Notes: a model not told the origin generated them from the sequence alone. Positions 1-7,567 are shown, counted from the first letter of the stretch. The stretch is DNA of 7,745 nucleotides from Deltaproteobacteria bacterium (GCA_031269135.1 JAISZP010000138.1:1-7745); one strand, 5' to 3'. A program made the numbers and translations.

Positions 1-436
1 TTATCCCCATAGATATCAAGAATAATCTGCGATTTTACACGGATATCGTCAGGACGATGGTAAACTGAAATTGCCAGCTTAGGCCGCAAGTTTTTTAAAG
101 TTTTGGCGGCTCCTTTAAGAGCATCCCTTTCCGCGCCTTCAATGTCCATTTTAATAAAATTCACACTCTGCAAACCGGATGATTCTACAAAATTATCGAT
201 CGTTGTTATTGCGGCAGTGGAGGATTTCGCGTTGAAACTCATCGTTATCTCTGCCTCCGCGCAACCCAATCCCGCATTCTCCGGCAGGACAGCCGAAAAG
301 TTTTCAACATTGAGCTTCAACTGAGAAAAGAAATATCCGTGCGGTTCAAACGTGAAGACCTTTCCAGAATCGCCGCAAAACCGGCTAAAATAAACGACCG
401 TTTCACCAAAGAATTATAAAGACCCGACATAAACAC
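1..436 (-). pseudogene. FkbM-family SAM-dependent methyltransferase, broken and cut by the left edge
   Basis: The minus frame from 413 down to position 1 is open and runs off the window. It encodes the core of an FkbM-type O-methyltransferase. In order it shows FGETVVYFSRF just after the SAM-binding loop, then VFTFEPH (the acidic strand that usually holds the SAM ribose), then NFIKMDIEGAERDALKGA and PKLAISVYHRPDD, the family's signature C-terminal motifs. FkbM proteins methylate hydroxyls on sugars or polyketide-like products. The 5' end is destroyed: an in-frame TAA at 414-416 falls inside the expected glycine-rich loop. Just upstream, GTG-TTT-ATGTCGGG (436 to 423) is one base short of encoding VFDVG, so a base seems lost near 430/431. 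No ATG precedes the motifs in frame, and only about 40 codons separate them from the radical SAM stop, so the N-terminus is also short. Family assignment is firm. Pseudogene status is an inference that a sequencing error could overturn. Confidence 0.72.
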
Positions 437-547
437 CAAATATCGGTGTCGTAGTAAAAATGAAATTCGTTGGTTCAACGTCGGCCCGGGCATTGCAGCC
501 TTGAATAAAAGCATTGCCGATTTTAGGAATAATACGAGATTGTGGAT

Positions 548-1882
548 TTAATTATTGTACATCCAATAGCTGCGAACATATTTGCATGCCGCATTTTTAC
601 AGACTTCCGGTAAAATATTGTTTGCTAAAGACCTGCGCATTTCTCTGTAAACAGGACCATTCCAAATTTCTTCTAAGGTTGATTGCCCTATATTTCCGCA
701 GCTTTGCTCCTGATAGCAACAAGCGTGAACTTCGCCGCACTCAGATACAGCCATCCATTCCCAGGGAGAGACGCATTCCCGCAGAGAATGCCGAACGGCT
801 ACATCACCGGCGGTCGGCATAGGTTGGGAAGATGTTTCCGGCAGGGCCGGCGATTTTTCAGAGGTTTGTGCAGCTGAAGAAGAAATGGATATTTGTTCGA
901 GGGAAACGGCTTGATTGGCGGTATCGGCTTTCTTCTGTTCAACAAACTTAGGCAGCCCGCCGACCGGTAAAACCAATTCTATCCCTTTAGCTTGGGCGGT
1001 TTGTAAAGCTTTCGCAATTTCAGCATTTGCCAGTTCGGCTTGCTCTTCGTCCTGACCAAGCATCTGCTCCCGATAAGAAAAGACCCACCCATTGCGCTCA
1101 ACTCGCCAATTGGATGTTTCGGTTGAGTTATAGTCATGGAGAGGCCAGAATGAAACTGCATCGGCGCCTAACTCATGAGCTAACAAAACTAAAGAATTTA
1201 GTTCCATTAAATTTTCTTTCATTAAAGTCATATTGAGAATTACTAGTGGTTTTTTTAATGACAATTTTCTTTTTTGTTCAAGTAAATATCTTATATTTGA
1301 AATAGTCTTATCAAGATTAGAATTTCTTATTTTTTTATAGGTTTCAGGTTTTGTAGCATCTAAGGAAAAACTAATCTCATCTAAAGGCGATTCCAGAATT
1401 CGATCTGCTAAAGTTTTATTCAAAGCTACAGCATTACTGCTAACTGCCATGCGCGGTTTGACTTTATGTGTTTGTTTTATATATTCCATTATTTTCCAAA
1501 ATGCTGGACTTATAAGTGGTTCACCACAGCCCATAAGCTGAAATTCACCCGCTCTAGCTATATAATCTTCAAATAAAGTCAGTTTTTCAAGATCGAAATG
1601 TTTTCCATTCCCTAATGGGCTAAAAACATGAAGGCACATTATACATTGAAGATTACACATTGATGTAGTTTCAAAGCCTAATTTCCAAGGTGTACAAGTC
1701 AATATTTCAGCCCTTGATTCAAGATCTGAAATATATTTAAACCAATTGGCATTTTTTTTATCTGAATTTGAGTTAAGTTTATATTGTAATAATTTAATAA
1801 AATAATCAAAAAATCTCAATATAAATTTAGAAATTCCATCCTTTTTAAGTATACCATACCCTCTTTTAAAAATATAAATCAT
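548..1882 (-). CDS. radical SAM protein with C-terminal SPASM domain
   Basis: This 444-residue protein has the 4Fe-4S radical SAM motif CNLQCIMC (C76, C80, C83), followed by the GCGEP motif at 118-122 that binds the SAM amino group, and a barrel to about residue 310. After a Ser/Ala/Thr/Pro-rich linker (about 315-365) comes a SPASM domain with Cys 370, 382, 388, 389, 395, 428 and 433. Its pattern CVSPWEW, CGEVHACC, GNIG, LEEIWNG is typical of proteins binding extra Fe-S clusters. Such enzymes cleave SAM to a 5'-deoxyadenosyl radical and modify peptides, sugars or other metabolites; the substrate here is unknown. The ATG at 1882 is preceded by GGAGA with 6 nt spacing, and the basic N-terminal helix resembles glycan-cluster relatives. 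The FkbM remnant follows directly. Base composition is split: codons 1 to about 231 are very AT-rich, whereas about 232-400 are near 50% GC. Confidence 0.93.
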   Translation of the reverse strand: MIYIFKRGYGILKKDGISKFILRFFDYFIKLLQYKLNSNSDKKNANWFKYISDLESRAEILTCTPWKLGFETTSMCNLQCIMCLHVFSPLGNGKHFDLEKLTLFEDYIARAGEFQLMGCGEPLISPAFWKIMEYIKQTHKVKPRMAVSSNAVALNKTLADRILESPLDEISFSLDATKPETYKKIRNSNLDKTISNIRYLLEQKRKLSLKKPLVILNMTLMKENLMELNSLVLLAHELGADAVSFWPLHDYNSTETSNWRVERNGWVFSYREQMLGQDEEQAELANAEIAKALQTAQAKGIELVLPVGGLPKFVEQKKADTANQAVSLEQISISSSAAQTSEKSPALPETSSQPMPTAGDVAVRHSLRECVSPWEWMAVSECGEVHACCYQEQSCGNIGQSTLEEIWNGPVYREMRRSLANNILPEVCKNAACKYVRSYWMYNN

Positions 1883-1888
1883 CTAATT

Positions 1889-1893
1889 TCTCC
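1889..1893 (-). promoter_or_regulatory. ribosome binding site of the radical SAM gene
   Basis: GGAGA on the minus strand lies 6 nt upstream of the ATG at 1882. It is the clearest Shine-Dalgarno sequence in this AT-rich stretch and fixes the start. No equally good promoter is visible further upstream; TATATA near 2010-2015 lacks a good -35 box. Confidence 0.7.
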
Positions 1894-1962
1894 AAATATG
1901 ACATAATAAACATGACGATCTCTGCTGCAGTATCTGAACAAAAAGTGATGCAGTTAACAGAC

Positions 1963-1981
1963 TTTTTATCGTTTTTTATCG
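1963..1981. repeat. tandem 9-bp repeat TTTTTATCG
   Basis: Two copies of TTTTTATCG (1963-1971 and 1973-1981) are spaced exactly 10 bp apart, one helical turn, about 80-100 bp in front of the radical SAM start. They could be a binding site read from one face of the helix. They could equally be chance in an AT-rich region. Confidence 0.4.
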
Positions 1982-2045
1982 CAAGGCATTAAATTTTAGT
2001 TGATTTTTATATAATTTGCATTAACTAGAACTTGATGCGCTTTAA

Positions 2046-2189
2046 AAAATCAGTAAACATAATATTTTAGAAGCTGCTCAAATTAAACAAGCCATTAAAA
2101 ATTGTGATTCAGTTCTTTCTCTCAGAGATAGAGCAATTTGATTGCCAGCTTTTTATACTGGACTCCGTAGCATTGATATCGCTAGGCTT
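2046..2189 (+). pseudogene. tyrosine recombinase (phage-type integrase) remnant
   Basis: Frame 1 codons from 2046 read KISKHNILEAAQIKQAIKNC, continue DSVLSLRDRAI, hit TGA at 2139-2141, then read LPAFYTGLRSIDIARL and stop again at 2190-2192. This matches the start of the catalytic domain of tyrosine recombinases: a helix of the form ILxxxxIKxxI, then RDRAI, then the conserved box YTGLRxxDIxxL, whose Arg (codon 2166-2168) is the first catalytic arginine. The later HxxR and Tyr boxes are absent. A 26-codon plus-strand ORF at 1912-1992 might derive from its N-terminal domain, but I cannot support that. The fragment lies in AT-rich DNA, opposite in direction to its neighbours, and overlaps the last codons of the glycosyltransferase gene. 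I read this by motif without an alignment; the order and spacing of conserved residues make chance unlikely. Confidence 0.62.
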
Positions 2190-3579
2190 TGAGAATATTC
2201 TGATAAATCTTAGCGACCACCTCAGGAGCATGGCGAGCGGCTATGAAGGCTCTGACCTCTTCAAAATTAGGGCCTTGCTCAAAGCGTTCCATAAGTTCCT
2301 GCGGGGTGTTCCATAGACAGGACGCCGGCAGCGCCTCCGACATGCCGGGGCAATCTTTTATCAGCGGACGCAGCCCTAAATTGACGGCTTCCGCAGGACC
2401 CGGTCCGCCGGCGACCAGGGGAGCAGCCAAATAAAAGTCTTTATCCGACAAAAAGGTTTTAAGAGGGACGTTTGGCGAGATGAAGACCTTTTTGGCGAAG
2501 CCGCTTTTAGCTATGAAATGGGCAAAAGCCGCCTGCAATGCGAAATTGGAGAACGTTCCGGTCAAATGCAGCTCGACTTCTGTTTTCACCTCGATTATTC
2601 TCCGAAAGGTCTCCAACATGACCATAAACCCGGAAAACAGATCGAACGGGCCGGTCGCCGCAATCTTTATTCCCTTACGTTCCGAGGGCAGCGGCTTGAA
2701 ATTGGCTAAATCTATCGGTCTGGAAAATACGTGAAGCCGGGTTCCGTGTCTGATGTTTTTTGCCGACGAAACAAATTGTTCCCGTAAGAAATTCGTCTCA
2801 AAGACGATATCCGTTATTCTTTCAAAAACTATGTTTTTATAAGCGCCTTCCAGCACCTCGTTGCGATCGAGGCGTAAGACGACTTGCCTGCCCGCGAGCA
2901 AACTCGGATCTTTGGTGAGGATCGCCGAGATGTCCCAACACCCTTCGAGCCAGATGGGACCGGTTCTGCCGACCGCTTTAAAGTAAGGCTCCGGCTTTAA
3001 ATTCACGACCTTAACCAGGTTCAGTTGTTTATCTAATATGGGAAGCACCGGGGCGAGACTCTCTTCACGGTAGGGCGGACACATGACGGTCAAATGACGA
3101 GCGCCTACGTTTTGATGAGAGCTTGCCTCGGGTTGATGCTGAAGGCTGCTGATGAAGGCTTCGACTTCCGGCTGGTCGGGCTTGAGCAGTAGGGATCGTT
3201 TGGCGTGTTCAAGAGCGGCTTTTGGTCTTCCGCCGGCTTTTTCCAATTTGGCTAGAAGCGTCCACAAGGAGCTGTCGTTTTGGTTGGCCGACAGAAGCCT
3301 TTCCAAATGCGGCCTGGCCTTGTCGTATTCATTCATCGAGATAAGGGTCAACGCCAGATTTTTCCGAGCCTCGCCATGGCCCTCGTCTAAGCTCAGAAGC
3401 TTGTCGAAAGCTTTTACGGCCTCGCTGGAGCGGCCCACGGCCTGCAAAATCACCCCCATGCTGATTAAGGCCCTTGGGTGATTCGGGTTGTGAGTCAAAA
3501 CTTTGGAAAGCAAGACTATGGCCTCTTGAGAATCGCCGGCGCGGAAAGCCTGTTCAGCTTTAATTACTGTTTCTTCCAT
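2182..3579 (-). CDS. TPR-domain protein fused to a GT4-like glycosyltransferase
   Basis: With the ATG at 3579 the product is 465 residues. Residues about 6-137 form four TPR units, with the alternating pattern of small and aromatic residues seen in AEQAFRAGDSQEAIVLLSKV and EAVKAFDKLLSLDEGHGEAR. After a short polar linker, residues about 162-465 resemble a GT-B glycosyltransferase of the GT4 type: a core strand HLTVMCPPY, the domain-joining motif RPIDLANFKPLP, and the C-terminal nucleotide-sugar region ending AEAVNLGLRPLIKDCPG. TPR-GT fusions commonly decorate proteins or surface glycans; donor and acceptor are unknown. The Glu that normally precedes the second one of the EX7E pair is replaced by Val (AAPLVAGG), so activity is uncertain. 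An upstream TTG at 3603 would add 8 residues but has no ribosome binding site, whereas ATG 3579 has GGA five bases away and follows the stop of a small ORF by one base. No signal peptide or membrane helix, so cytoplasmic. Confidence 0.85.
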   Translation of the reverse strand: MEETVIKAEQAFRAGDSQEAIVLLSKVLTHNPNHPRALISMGVILQAVGRSSEAVKAFDKLLSLDEGHGEARKNLALTLISMNEYDKARPHLERLLSANQNDSSLWTLLAKLEKAGGRPKAALEHAKRSLLLKPDQPEVEAFISSLQHQPEASSHQNVGARHLTVMCPPYREESLAPVLPILDKQLNLVKVVNLKPEPYFKAVGRTGPIWLEGCWDISAILTKDPSLLAGRQVVLRLDRNEVLEGAYKNIVFERITDIVFETNFLREQFVSSAKNIRHGTRLHVFSRPIDLANFKPLPSERKGIKIAATGPFDLFSGFMVMLETFRRIIEVKTEVELHLTGTFSNFALQAAFAHFIAKSGFAKKVFISPNVPLKTFLSDKDFYLAAPLVAGGPGPAEAVNLGLRPLIKDCPGMSEALPASCLWNTPQELMERFEQGPNFEEVRAFIAARHAPEVVAKIYQNILKA

Positions 3580-3580
3580 T

Positions 3581-3640
3581 TTAATCCAGTGCTGATGAGT
3601 CAATCATAAAAACGTAGATAAAAATCAAACCATCGACCAT
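3581..3640 (-). CDS. possible 19-residue upstream ORF coupled to the glycosyltransferase
   Basis: ATG at 3640 is preceded by CAGG five bases away and encodes MVDGLIFIYVFMIDSSALD, ending in TAA at 3583-3581. A single A separates this stop from the glycosyltransferase ATG at 3579. That arrangement is typical of translational coupling, and the peptide has a hydrophobic middle. It may be a leader peptide or simply a reading frame arising by chance; no family is recognised. Confidence 0.3.
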   Translation of the reverse strand: MVDGLIFIYVFMIDSSALD

Positions 3641-3651
3641 CACAACCTGCC

Positions 3652-3668
3652 GCATTTTCAGCAAATGC
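3652..3668. repeat. inverted repeat just after the recJ stop
   Basis: GCATTT and AAATGC form a perfect 6-bp stem around a 5-nt loop, 1 nt downstream of the recJ TAA. No T-run follows on the minus strand (GGCAGG comes next), so it is not a standard intrinsic terminator. It may protect or process the 3' end of recJ in a polycistronic message. Confidence 0.45.
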
Positions 3669-3669
3669 T

Positions 3670-5376
3670 TTAAAGACCGTCATTCGAATCCACTGGGGAT
3701 TTGAAGTCCAGAAGCTTCCAGGGAAAATCGCTGTTGTAGCCGTCAGGTTCGAATACAACCGCCACATCCATTATCGGACCCACCTCTAAAACTCTGGAAG
3801 AGAGGTTGAAGCCGGAAACGTTTTGGCGAGTGAAGCCGTCCGAGAGCCTTAAAGTGACTCTGCCCCATTTGGAAGTCACGGCGTCCAACACTTTAACGTT
3901 GCGTAAAATGAAGACAGGGGCCGGATGACCTTGACCGAAAGGCTCCAATTGAGACAAAGAATCCGCGAGAGTCTCAAGGTCGGCCAAGTCGGCGTCCATA
4001 TCCACCAAAAGCTCCGTTTCGCCGGCTTCGTTAAAAGGCTCGGAGCAGGCCGCCTGTTCAAAGGCTTCCTTAAACGCTTCCAGGCGGGACATTTCCAACT
4101 TCAGTCCCGCCGCTTGGGAGTGCCCGCCCATTGAAAAACACAGCTGCCTCACCTTCGTCAGGACGTGGTAGAGATTAAAACCCCCGGCGGTACGGCCGCT
4201 TCCCACCGCCATGTCGCCTTCGATAGTCAATATGATGGTCGGCTTTCCGCTTTTTTCCGCGACCTTCGAGGCCACCAGTCCCAATACGCCTTTAGGCCAG
4301 CCCTCTTTGACCAAAACCACCGTCCGACCGTCGCTTGAGACGTCATGCTCGAGCATCTCCAAAGCCTCTTCGACGAGTTCGCTTTGGGTTTCCTGGCGCT
4401 GCCGGTTAAGCTCGTCGAGCCTGCGGGCAAGTTCTTCGGCCCTGATAGGGTCTTGGGTGAGCAGAATTTCCAAGGCGGGTTCAGCGCTTCCCAACCTTCC
4501 GGCGGCGTTGAGTCGTGGGGCAATCTTGAAAGCCACGTCACGCACCGATATTCGAGTTTGGTTATCCAGCTTCAGAGAGCGCCTCATGGCTACAAAGCCG
4601 GGCCATTCGGAAACCTTGAGAAATTCCAGCCCATGGCGGACCATAGTGCGATTTGGTCCGATAAGAGGAGACATGTCGGCTATGGTGCCCAACGCCACCA
4701 GACAAAGATGCTCGACGAGCGACGGCGGCTCGTTGGTCAAGCCTAAAGACATGCAGGCCTTTCTGGTGGCCCAGGCCAACATGAAGGCGACGCCGACTCC
4801 CGCCAAGGCTGTGGATTCCCAGCCCCCTCCCAGATGCGGATTGATGATGGCGTCGGCGTTCGGGAGCACCGGCGGCAGGTTGTGATGGTCGGTGATTATG
4901 ACCTCAAGCCCCAGCTTTAGAGCTTCTTTGACGGCCTCATCGTCGGAGACTCCGCTATCGACCGTGATTAAAAGCGACACTTGCTGTTGGTGCAATTCCC
5001 TTACCGCCGTCGGAGACAGACCATACCCTTCTTCGAGACGGTTGGGAATTCTGGTCAAGATCCGAAAACCCAAACCTGTCAGAAATCTTTTCAGAAGGGC
5101 CGTGCCGGTGAGTCCGTCGGCGTCGTAGTCGCCGGAGACGGCAATCAGAGAATCTTTGCGCCTGGCGTCAAGCAACAGCTCCACCGCCTTATCCATACCG
5201 GGCATAGTCTCCGGGCCAGGCAGATCTTTGAGATCGGCGTTTAAGAAATCGAGCACTTCTTGGGAATCTTTAAACCCGCGGCCGGAAAGAAACCGCCCGA
5301 ACTTCAACGGTTTATTCAAGCTATGGGCCATCTCGTCGGCCGCTTGAGGCTCGCTAGGGCGGTATTTCCAGAGCAT
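3670..5376 (-). CDS. recJ: single-stranded-DNA-specific exonuclease RecJ
   Basis: At 568 residues this matches the usual bacterial RecJ length (about 565-580). RecJ degrades single-stranded DNA 5' to 3' with a two-metal centre and serves RecF-pathway recombination, mismatch repair and gap processing in the cytoplasm. The DHH phosphoesterase domain is complete: GDYDADG (82-88), TVDSG (Asp140), DHH (163-165), LGTIADM (Asp234), and APRLNAAGRL (286-295). A long helical connector follows, then the DHHA1 domain with SGRTAGGFN and the GGH motif (417-419), then the OB-fold region ending near residue 560. The ATG at 5376 has AGAGGA four bases upstream; an out-of-frame ATG at 5380 would yield only a few codons. 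The gene begins 8 bp after uvrB ends, so the two are almost certainly one transcript. No motif is missing and I see no reason to doubt function. Confidence 0.98.
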   Translation of the reverse strand: MLWKYRPSEPQAADEMAHSLNKPLKFGRFLSGRGFKDSQEVLDFLNADLKDLPGPETMPGMDKAVELLLDARRKDSLIAVSGDYDADGLTGTALLKRFLTGLGFRILTRIPNRLEEGYGLSPTAVRELHQQQVSLLITVDSGVSDDEAVKEALKLGLEVIITDHHNLPPVLPNADAIINPHLGGGWESTALAGVGVAFMLAWATRKACMSLGLTNEPPSLVEHLCLVALGTIADMSPLIGPNRTMVRHGLEFLKVSEWPGFVAMRRSLKLDNQTRISVRDVAFKIAPRLNAAGRLGSAEPALEILLTQDPIRAEELARRLDELNRQRQETQSELVEEALEMLEHDVSSDGRTVVLVKEGWPKGVLGLVASKVAEKSGKPTIILTIEGDMAVGSGRTAGGFNLYHVLTKVRQLCFSMGGHSQAAGLKLEMSRLEAFKEAFEQAACSEPFNEAGETELLVDMDADLADLETLADSLSQLEPFGQGHPAPVFILRNVKVLDAVTSKWGRVTLRLSDGFTRQNVSGFNLSSRVLEVGPIMDVAVVFEPDGYNSDFPWKLLDFKSPVDSNDGL

Positions 5377-5380
5377 TCAT

Positions 5381-5386
5381 TCCTCT
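5381..5386 (-). promoter_or_regulatory. recJ ribosome binding site overlapping the uvrB stop
   Basis: AGAGGA overlaps the TAG of uvrB (5387-5385) and lies 4 nt before the recJ ATG. Ribosomes terminating on uvrB would cover this site, so recJ translation may be coupled to that of uvrB. Confidence 0.75.
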
Positions 5387-7385
5387 ATCCTAAGGCCAGA
5401 GCTGCGCTGTCAAGGGCCTTGATGCTGTCTCTAAGGGCGGCGGCTCTCTCGAAGTCCAAGTCGTCGGCAGCCTGTTTCATTTCCAATTTAAGCGCCTTTA
5501 AATACCTGGGTATCTCTTCGACCGGGATATCCAGGCCGACAGGCTTGACGGGAGTTTTAGGCACGGTGACGTAATCGGCCTCCCAGATCGAACCGCCGAT
5601 GCCTTCGATGTTCTTGATGATGGAAGCTGGAGTGATGTTGTTTTCGGCATTGTATTTGAGCTGCTTCTCCCGCCTGCGCTGCGTCTCTTTCATGGCGGTC
5701 TCCATGGCGGCGGTCGTACGATCTGCATAGAGAATGACCCTGCCCTCGACGTTTCTCGCGGCCCTGCCGCAGGTCTGAATGAGTGCGCGAGCGCTGCGCA
5801 AGAAACCTTCTTTGTCGGCGTCAAGTATGGCGACCAACGAGACCTCAGGCAGATCCAGCCCTTCTCTTAAAAGGTTGATGCCGATCAGCACGTCGAATAC
5901 TCCCATCCTCAAATCTCTCAATATTTCGACTCTCTCTATCGTCTTTATGTCGGAGTGAAGATAACGGACTTTTATGCCTTTTGCCGTGAAATACTCGGTC
6001 AAATCTTCGCTCATGCGCTTTGTGAGAGTCGTCACCAGCACCCTTTCCTTTTTTTCTATGCACTTGTTGATCTCCGAATAAAGGTCGTCCACCTGACCGG
6101 TGGCCGGTCTAAATATCATGGGAGGATCGGTTAAGCCCGTCGGTCTTATGACCTGCTCGCTGATGAGTCCGCTTGAGAGCTCCAATTCGTACTCGGCGGG
6201 GGTGGCCGAAACGTATATGGCTTGAGAGAGACGACTGTTGAATTCATCAAAGGTCAAAGGGCGGTTATCCAAGGCTGAAGGTAGCCTAAAGCCGTATTCG
6301 ACCAAGGTGGCTTTGCGGCTGCGGTCGCCGTGAGACATGGCCCTGACTTGAGGAATAGCTATGTGGCTTTCATCGACTATAAGAAGAAATTTTTTAGGGA
6401 AATAATCCAAAAGCGTCGGCGGCGGCTCTCCAGGGGAGCGACCGGTGAGGTGTCTGGAGTAATTTTCGATGCCGTGGCACCAGCCAAGTTCCTTCATCAT
6501 CTCCAAATCAAACAGCGTCCGCTGGGTAAGCCTCTGAGCTTCAAGGAGCTTATTTTCCTTATTCAACTGCTCCAAGCGGTCCCCAAGCTCTTGCCTAATC
6601 GCCTTCATCGCCCTATCGCGATTTTGACTGGTAGTCACATAATGGCTGGCGGGATAGAGCATGACTTCATTGAGCGCCTTTTGGATCTTACCGGTCAGAG
6701 GATCAATCTGAGATATGCGCTCGACGGTGTCGCCAAAAAACTCCACCCTCACCGACTCCGACTCTTCGTAAGCGGGAAAGATCTCCAGCGCGTCGCCTCT
6801 GACCCTAAAGACGCCTCGGTGAAAGTCGTAGTCGTTTCGATCGTACTGCATTTCAACGAGCTTGGCCAGGATGCTTTCCAAGGGTCTGTCCACCCCTTTT
6901 TCAAGGTGGAGCATCAAGGCTTGATAGGCTTCGGGAGAGCCTAAACCATAAATGCATGATACGGAGGCGACTATCAAAACGTCGTTTCGATCAAGAAGGG
7001 TACGGGTCGCCGAATGACGCATCCGGTCGATGGCCTCATTGACTTGACTGTCTTTTTCGATGAAGGTGTCCGAATTGGGGATATAGGCTTCAGGCTGATA
7101 GTAATCGTAATAAGAGACGAAATACTCCACCGCATTGTCCGGGAAAAACGACTTGAATTCGCCGTAGAGCTGGGCGGCTAGGGTTTTATTGGGCGCCAAC
7201 ACGAGCGTAGGAAGGTTTACGCGAGCCACGACGTTGGCCATGGTGAACGTTTTGCCGGAACCGGTGACCCCCAACAAGACCTGGGAAGGAACCCCGTCGT
7301 TGAGGTTTTCCACCAATTGGTCGATGGCTTGAGGTTGATCTCCCTGTGGCGTGAAATCGCTTTTAAGTTGAAAAAGTCGTTTCAT
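5385..7385 (-). CDS. uvrB: excinuclease ABC subunit UvrB
   Basis: UvrB is the damage-verifying helicase-like subunit of nucleotide excision repair. It is loaded by UvrA and then recruits UvrC for incision. The 666-residue product is collinear with E. coli UvrB (673) through the motor: Walker A GVTGSGKT (39-46), the DNA-inserting beta-hairpin [20 protein letters not shown] (92-111, with Tyr92, 93, 95, 96 and Phe108), DESH (338-341), [19 protein letters not shown], and the arginine-finger motif GRAARN (Arg541, Arg544). The last part (about 622-660) is the UVR domain that contacts UvrC, with [22 protein letters not shown] has Cys where Ile is usual, a mild change. The ATG at 7385 is the only sensible start: an in-frame TAA lies four codons upstream, and the residues after it match the usual N-terminus. 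Its ribosome binding site is poor (AAAGG about 15 nt away), suggesting modest or leader-dependent translation. It heads an operon with recJ. Confidence 0.99.
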   Translation of the reverse strand: MKRLFQLKSDFTPQGDQPQAIDQLVENLNDGVPSQVLLGVTGSGKTFTMANVVARVNLPTLVLAPNKTLAAQLYGEFKSFFPDNAVEYFVSYYDYYQPEAYIPNSDTFIEKDSQVNEAIDRMRHSATRTLLDRNDVLIVASVSCIYGLGSPEAYQALMLHLEKGVDRPLESILAKLVEMQYDRNDYDFHRGVFRVRGDALEIFPAYEESESVRVEFFGDTVERISQIDPLTGKIQKALNEVMLYPASHYVTTSQNRDRAMKAIRQELGDRLEQLNKENKLLEAQRLTQRTLFDLEMMKELGWCHGIENYSRHLTGRSPGEPPPTLLDYFPKKFLLIVDESHIAIPQVRAMSHGDRSRKATLVEYGFRLPSALDNRPLTFDEFNSRLSQAIYVSATPAEYELELSSGLISEQVIRPTGLTDPPMIFRPATGQVDDLYSEINKCIEKKERVLVTTLTKRMSEDLTEYFTAKGIKVRYLHSDIKTIERVEILRDLRMGVFDVLIGINLLREGLDLPEVSLVAILDADKEGFLRSARALIQTCGRAARNVEGRVILYADRTTAAMETAMKETQRRREKQLKYNAENNITPASIIKNIEGIGGSIWEADYVTVPKTPVKPVGLDIPVEEIPRYLKALKLEMKQAADDLDFERAAALRDSIKALDSAALALG

Positions 7386-7518
7386 CTCAAGGGTTTAGGG
7401 CCTTTCGAAATGGAAAATATGATTTTTTGCCGGTCGCTATTGAAAATTGCTCTTGAAAAATGCTCAGCGCAGGCGCGGCAAGATGCCAAGCGGATTAAAC
7501 AGGCTGACTAAGCGGGTA

Positions 7519-7545
7519 AAAAAACCAAAACCCCCATACAGGGGC
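7519..7545 (-). terminator. weak terminator- or attenuator-like hairpin in the uvrB leader
   Basis: On the minus strand CCCC (7544-7541), loop TGTAT and GGGG (7535-7532) are followed by a further G and then TTTTGGTTTTTTTA. The stem is only 4 bp, though all GC, and the T-run is broken by GG. It lies between the predicted uvrB promoter and the gene, where a terminator would act as an attenuator. Weak by itself. Confidence 0.3.
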
Positions 7546-7567
7546 AAAAGTAAGCGGAAAAATTCCT

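Larger units (their letters stand above)
1190..2180. other. AT-rich block, probably of foreign origin
   Basis: Hand counts of GC per 60-base row give 14 (1201-1260), 12 (1261-1320), 11 (1741-1800), 17 (1981-2040) and 21 (2101-2160). The flanks give 32 (901-960), 31 (1021-1080) and 32 (2401-2460). The left junction lies inside the radical SAM gene and the right one at the glycosyltransferase stop. The gene-free part (1883-2181) holds the integrase relic, the TTTTTATCG repeat and the radical SAM ribosome binding site; I see no RNA gene or clear terminator in it. Confidence 0.7.

Noticed and set aside
317..514. A 65-codon minus-strand frame between the FkbM remnant and the radical SAM gene
   Set aside because: It reads the methyltransferase region in a shifted frame and has no ribosome binding site. 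It may include the displaced 5' part of that pseudogene but is not a separate gene.
1912..1992. 26-codon plus-strand frame starting MTISAAVSEQ
   Set aside because: It could be the integrase N-terminal domain, but it has no diagnostic motif and lies too close to the catalytic-arginine box unless there was a deletion. Not supported well enough to annotate.
2139..2192. Possibility that TGA is reassigned to Trp, which would open the integrase frame
   Set aside because: The second TGA is not at the expected Trp position of the motif (two residues after the Leu), and the fragment lacks the rest of the catalytic domain. A decayed gene is the simpler explanation.
4211..4885. Long plus-strand open frame (224 codons) inside recJ
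   Set aside because: It is exactly antisense to the DHH domain of recJ, with no ribosome binding site and a Ser/Arg/Pro-rich product of no known family. It is explained by codon bias on the coding strand.
6330..6944. Long plus-strand open frame (204 codons) inside uvrB
   Set aside because: Antisense to conserved UvrB motor sequence; the product matches no domain I recognise.
7514..7532. GGTT...ACC spacing in the uvrB leader resembling a Geobacter-type LexA box
   Set aside because: The outer bases fit an 18-bp spacing, but the inner C and G of that consensus are absent and the stretch is a simple T-run.
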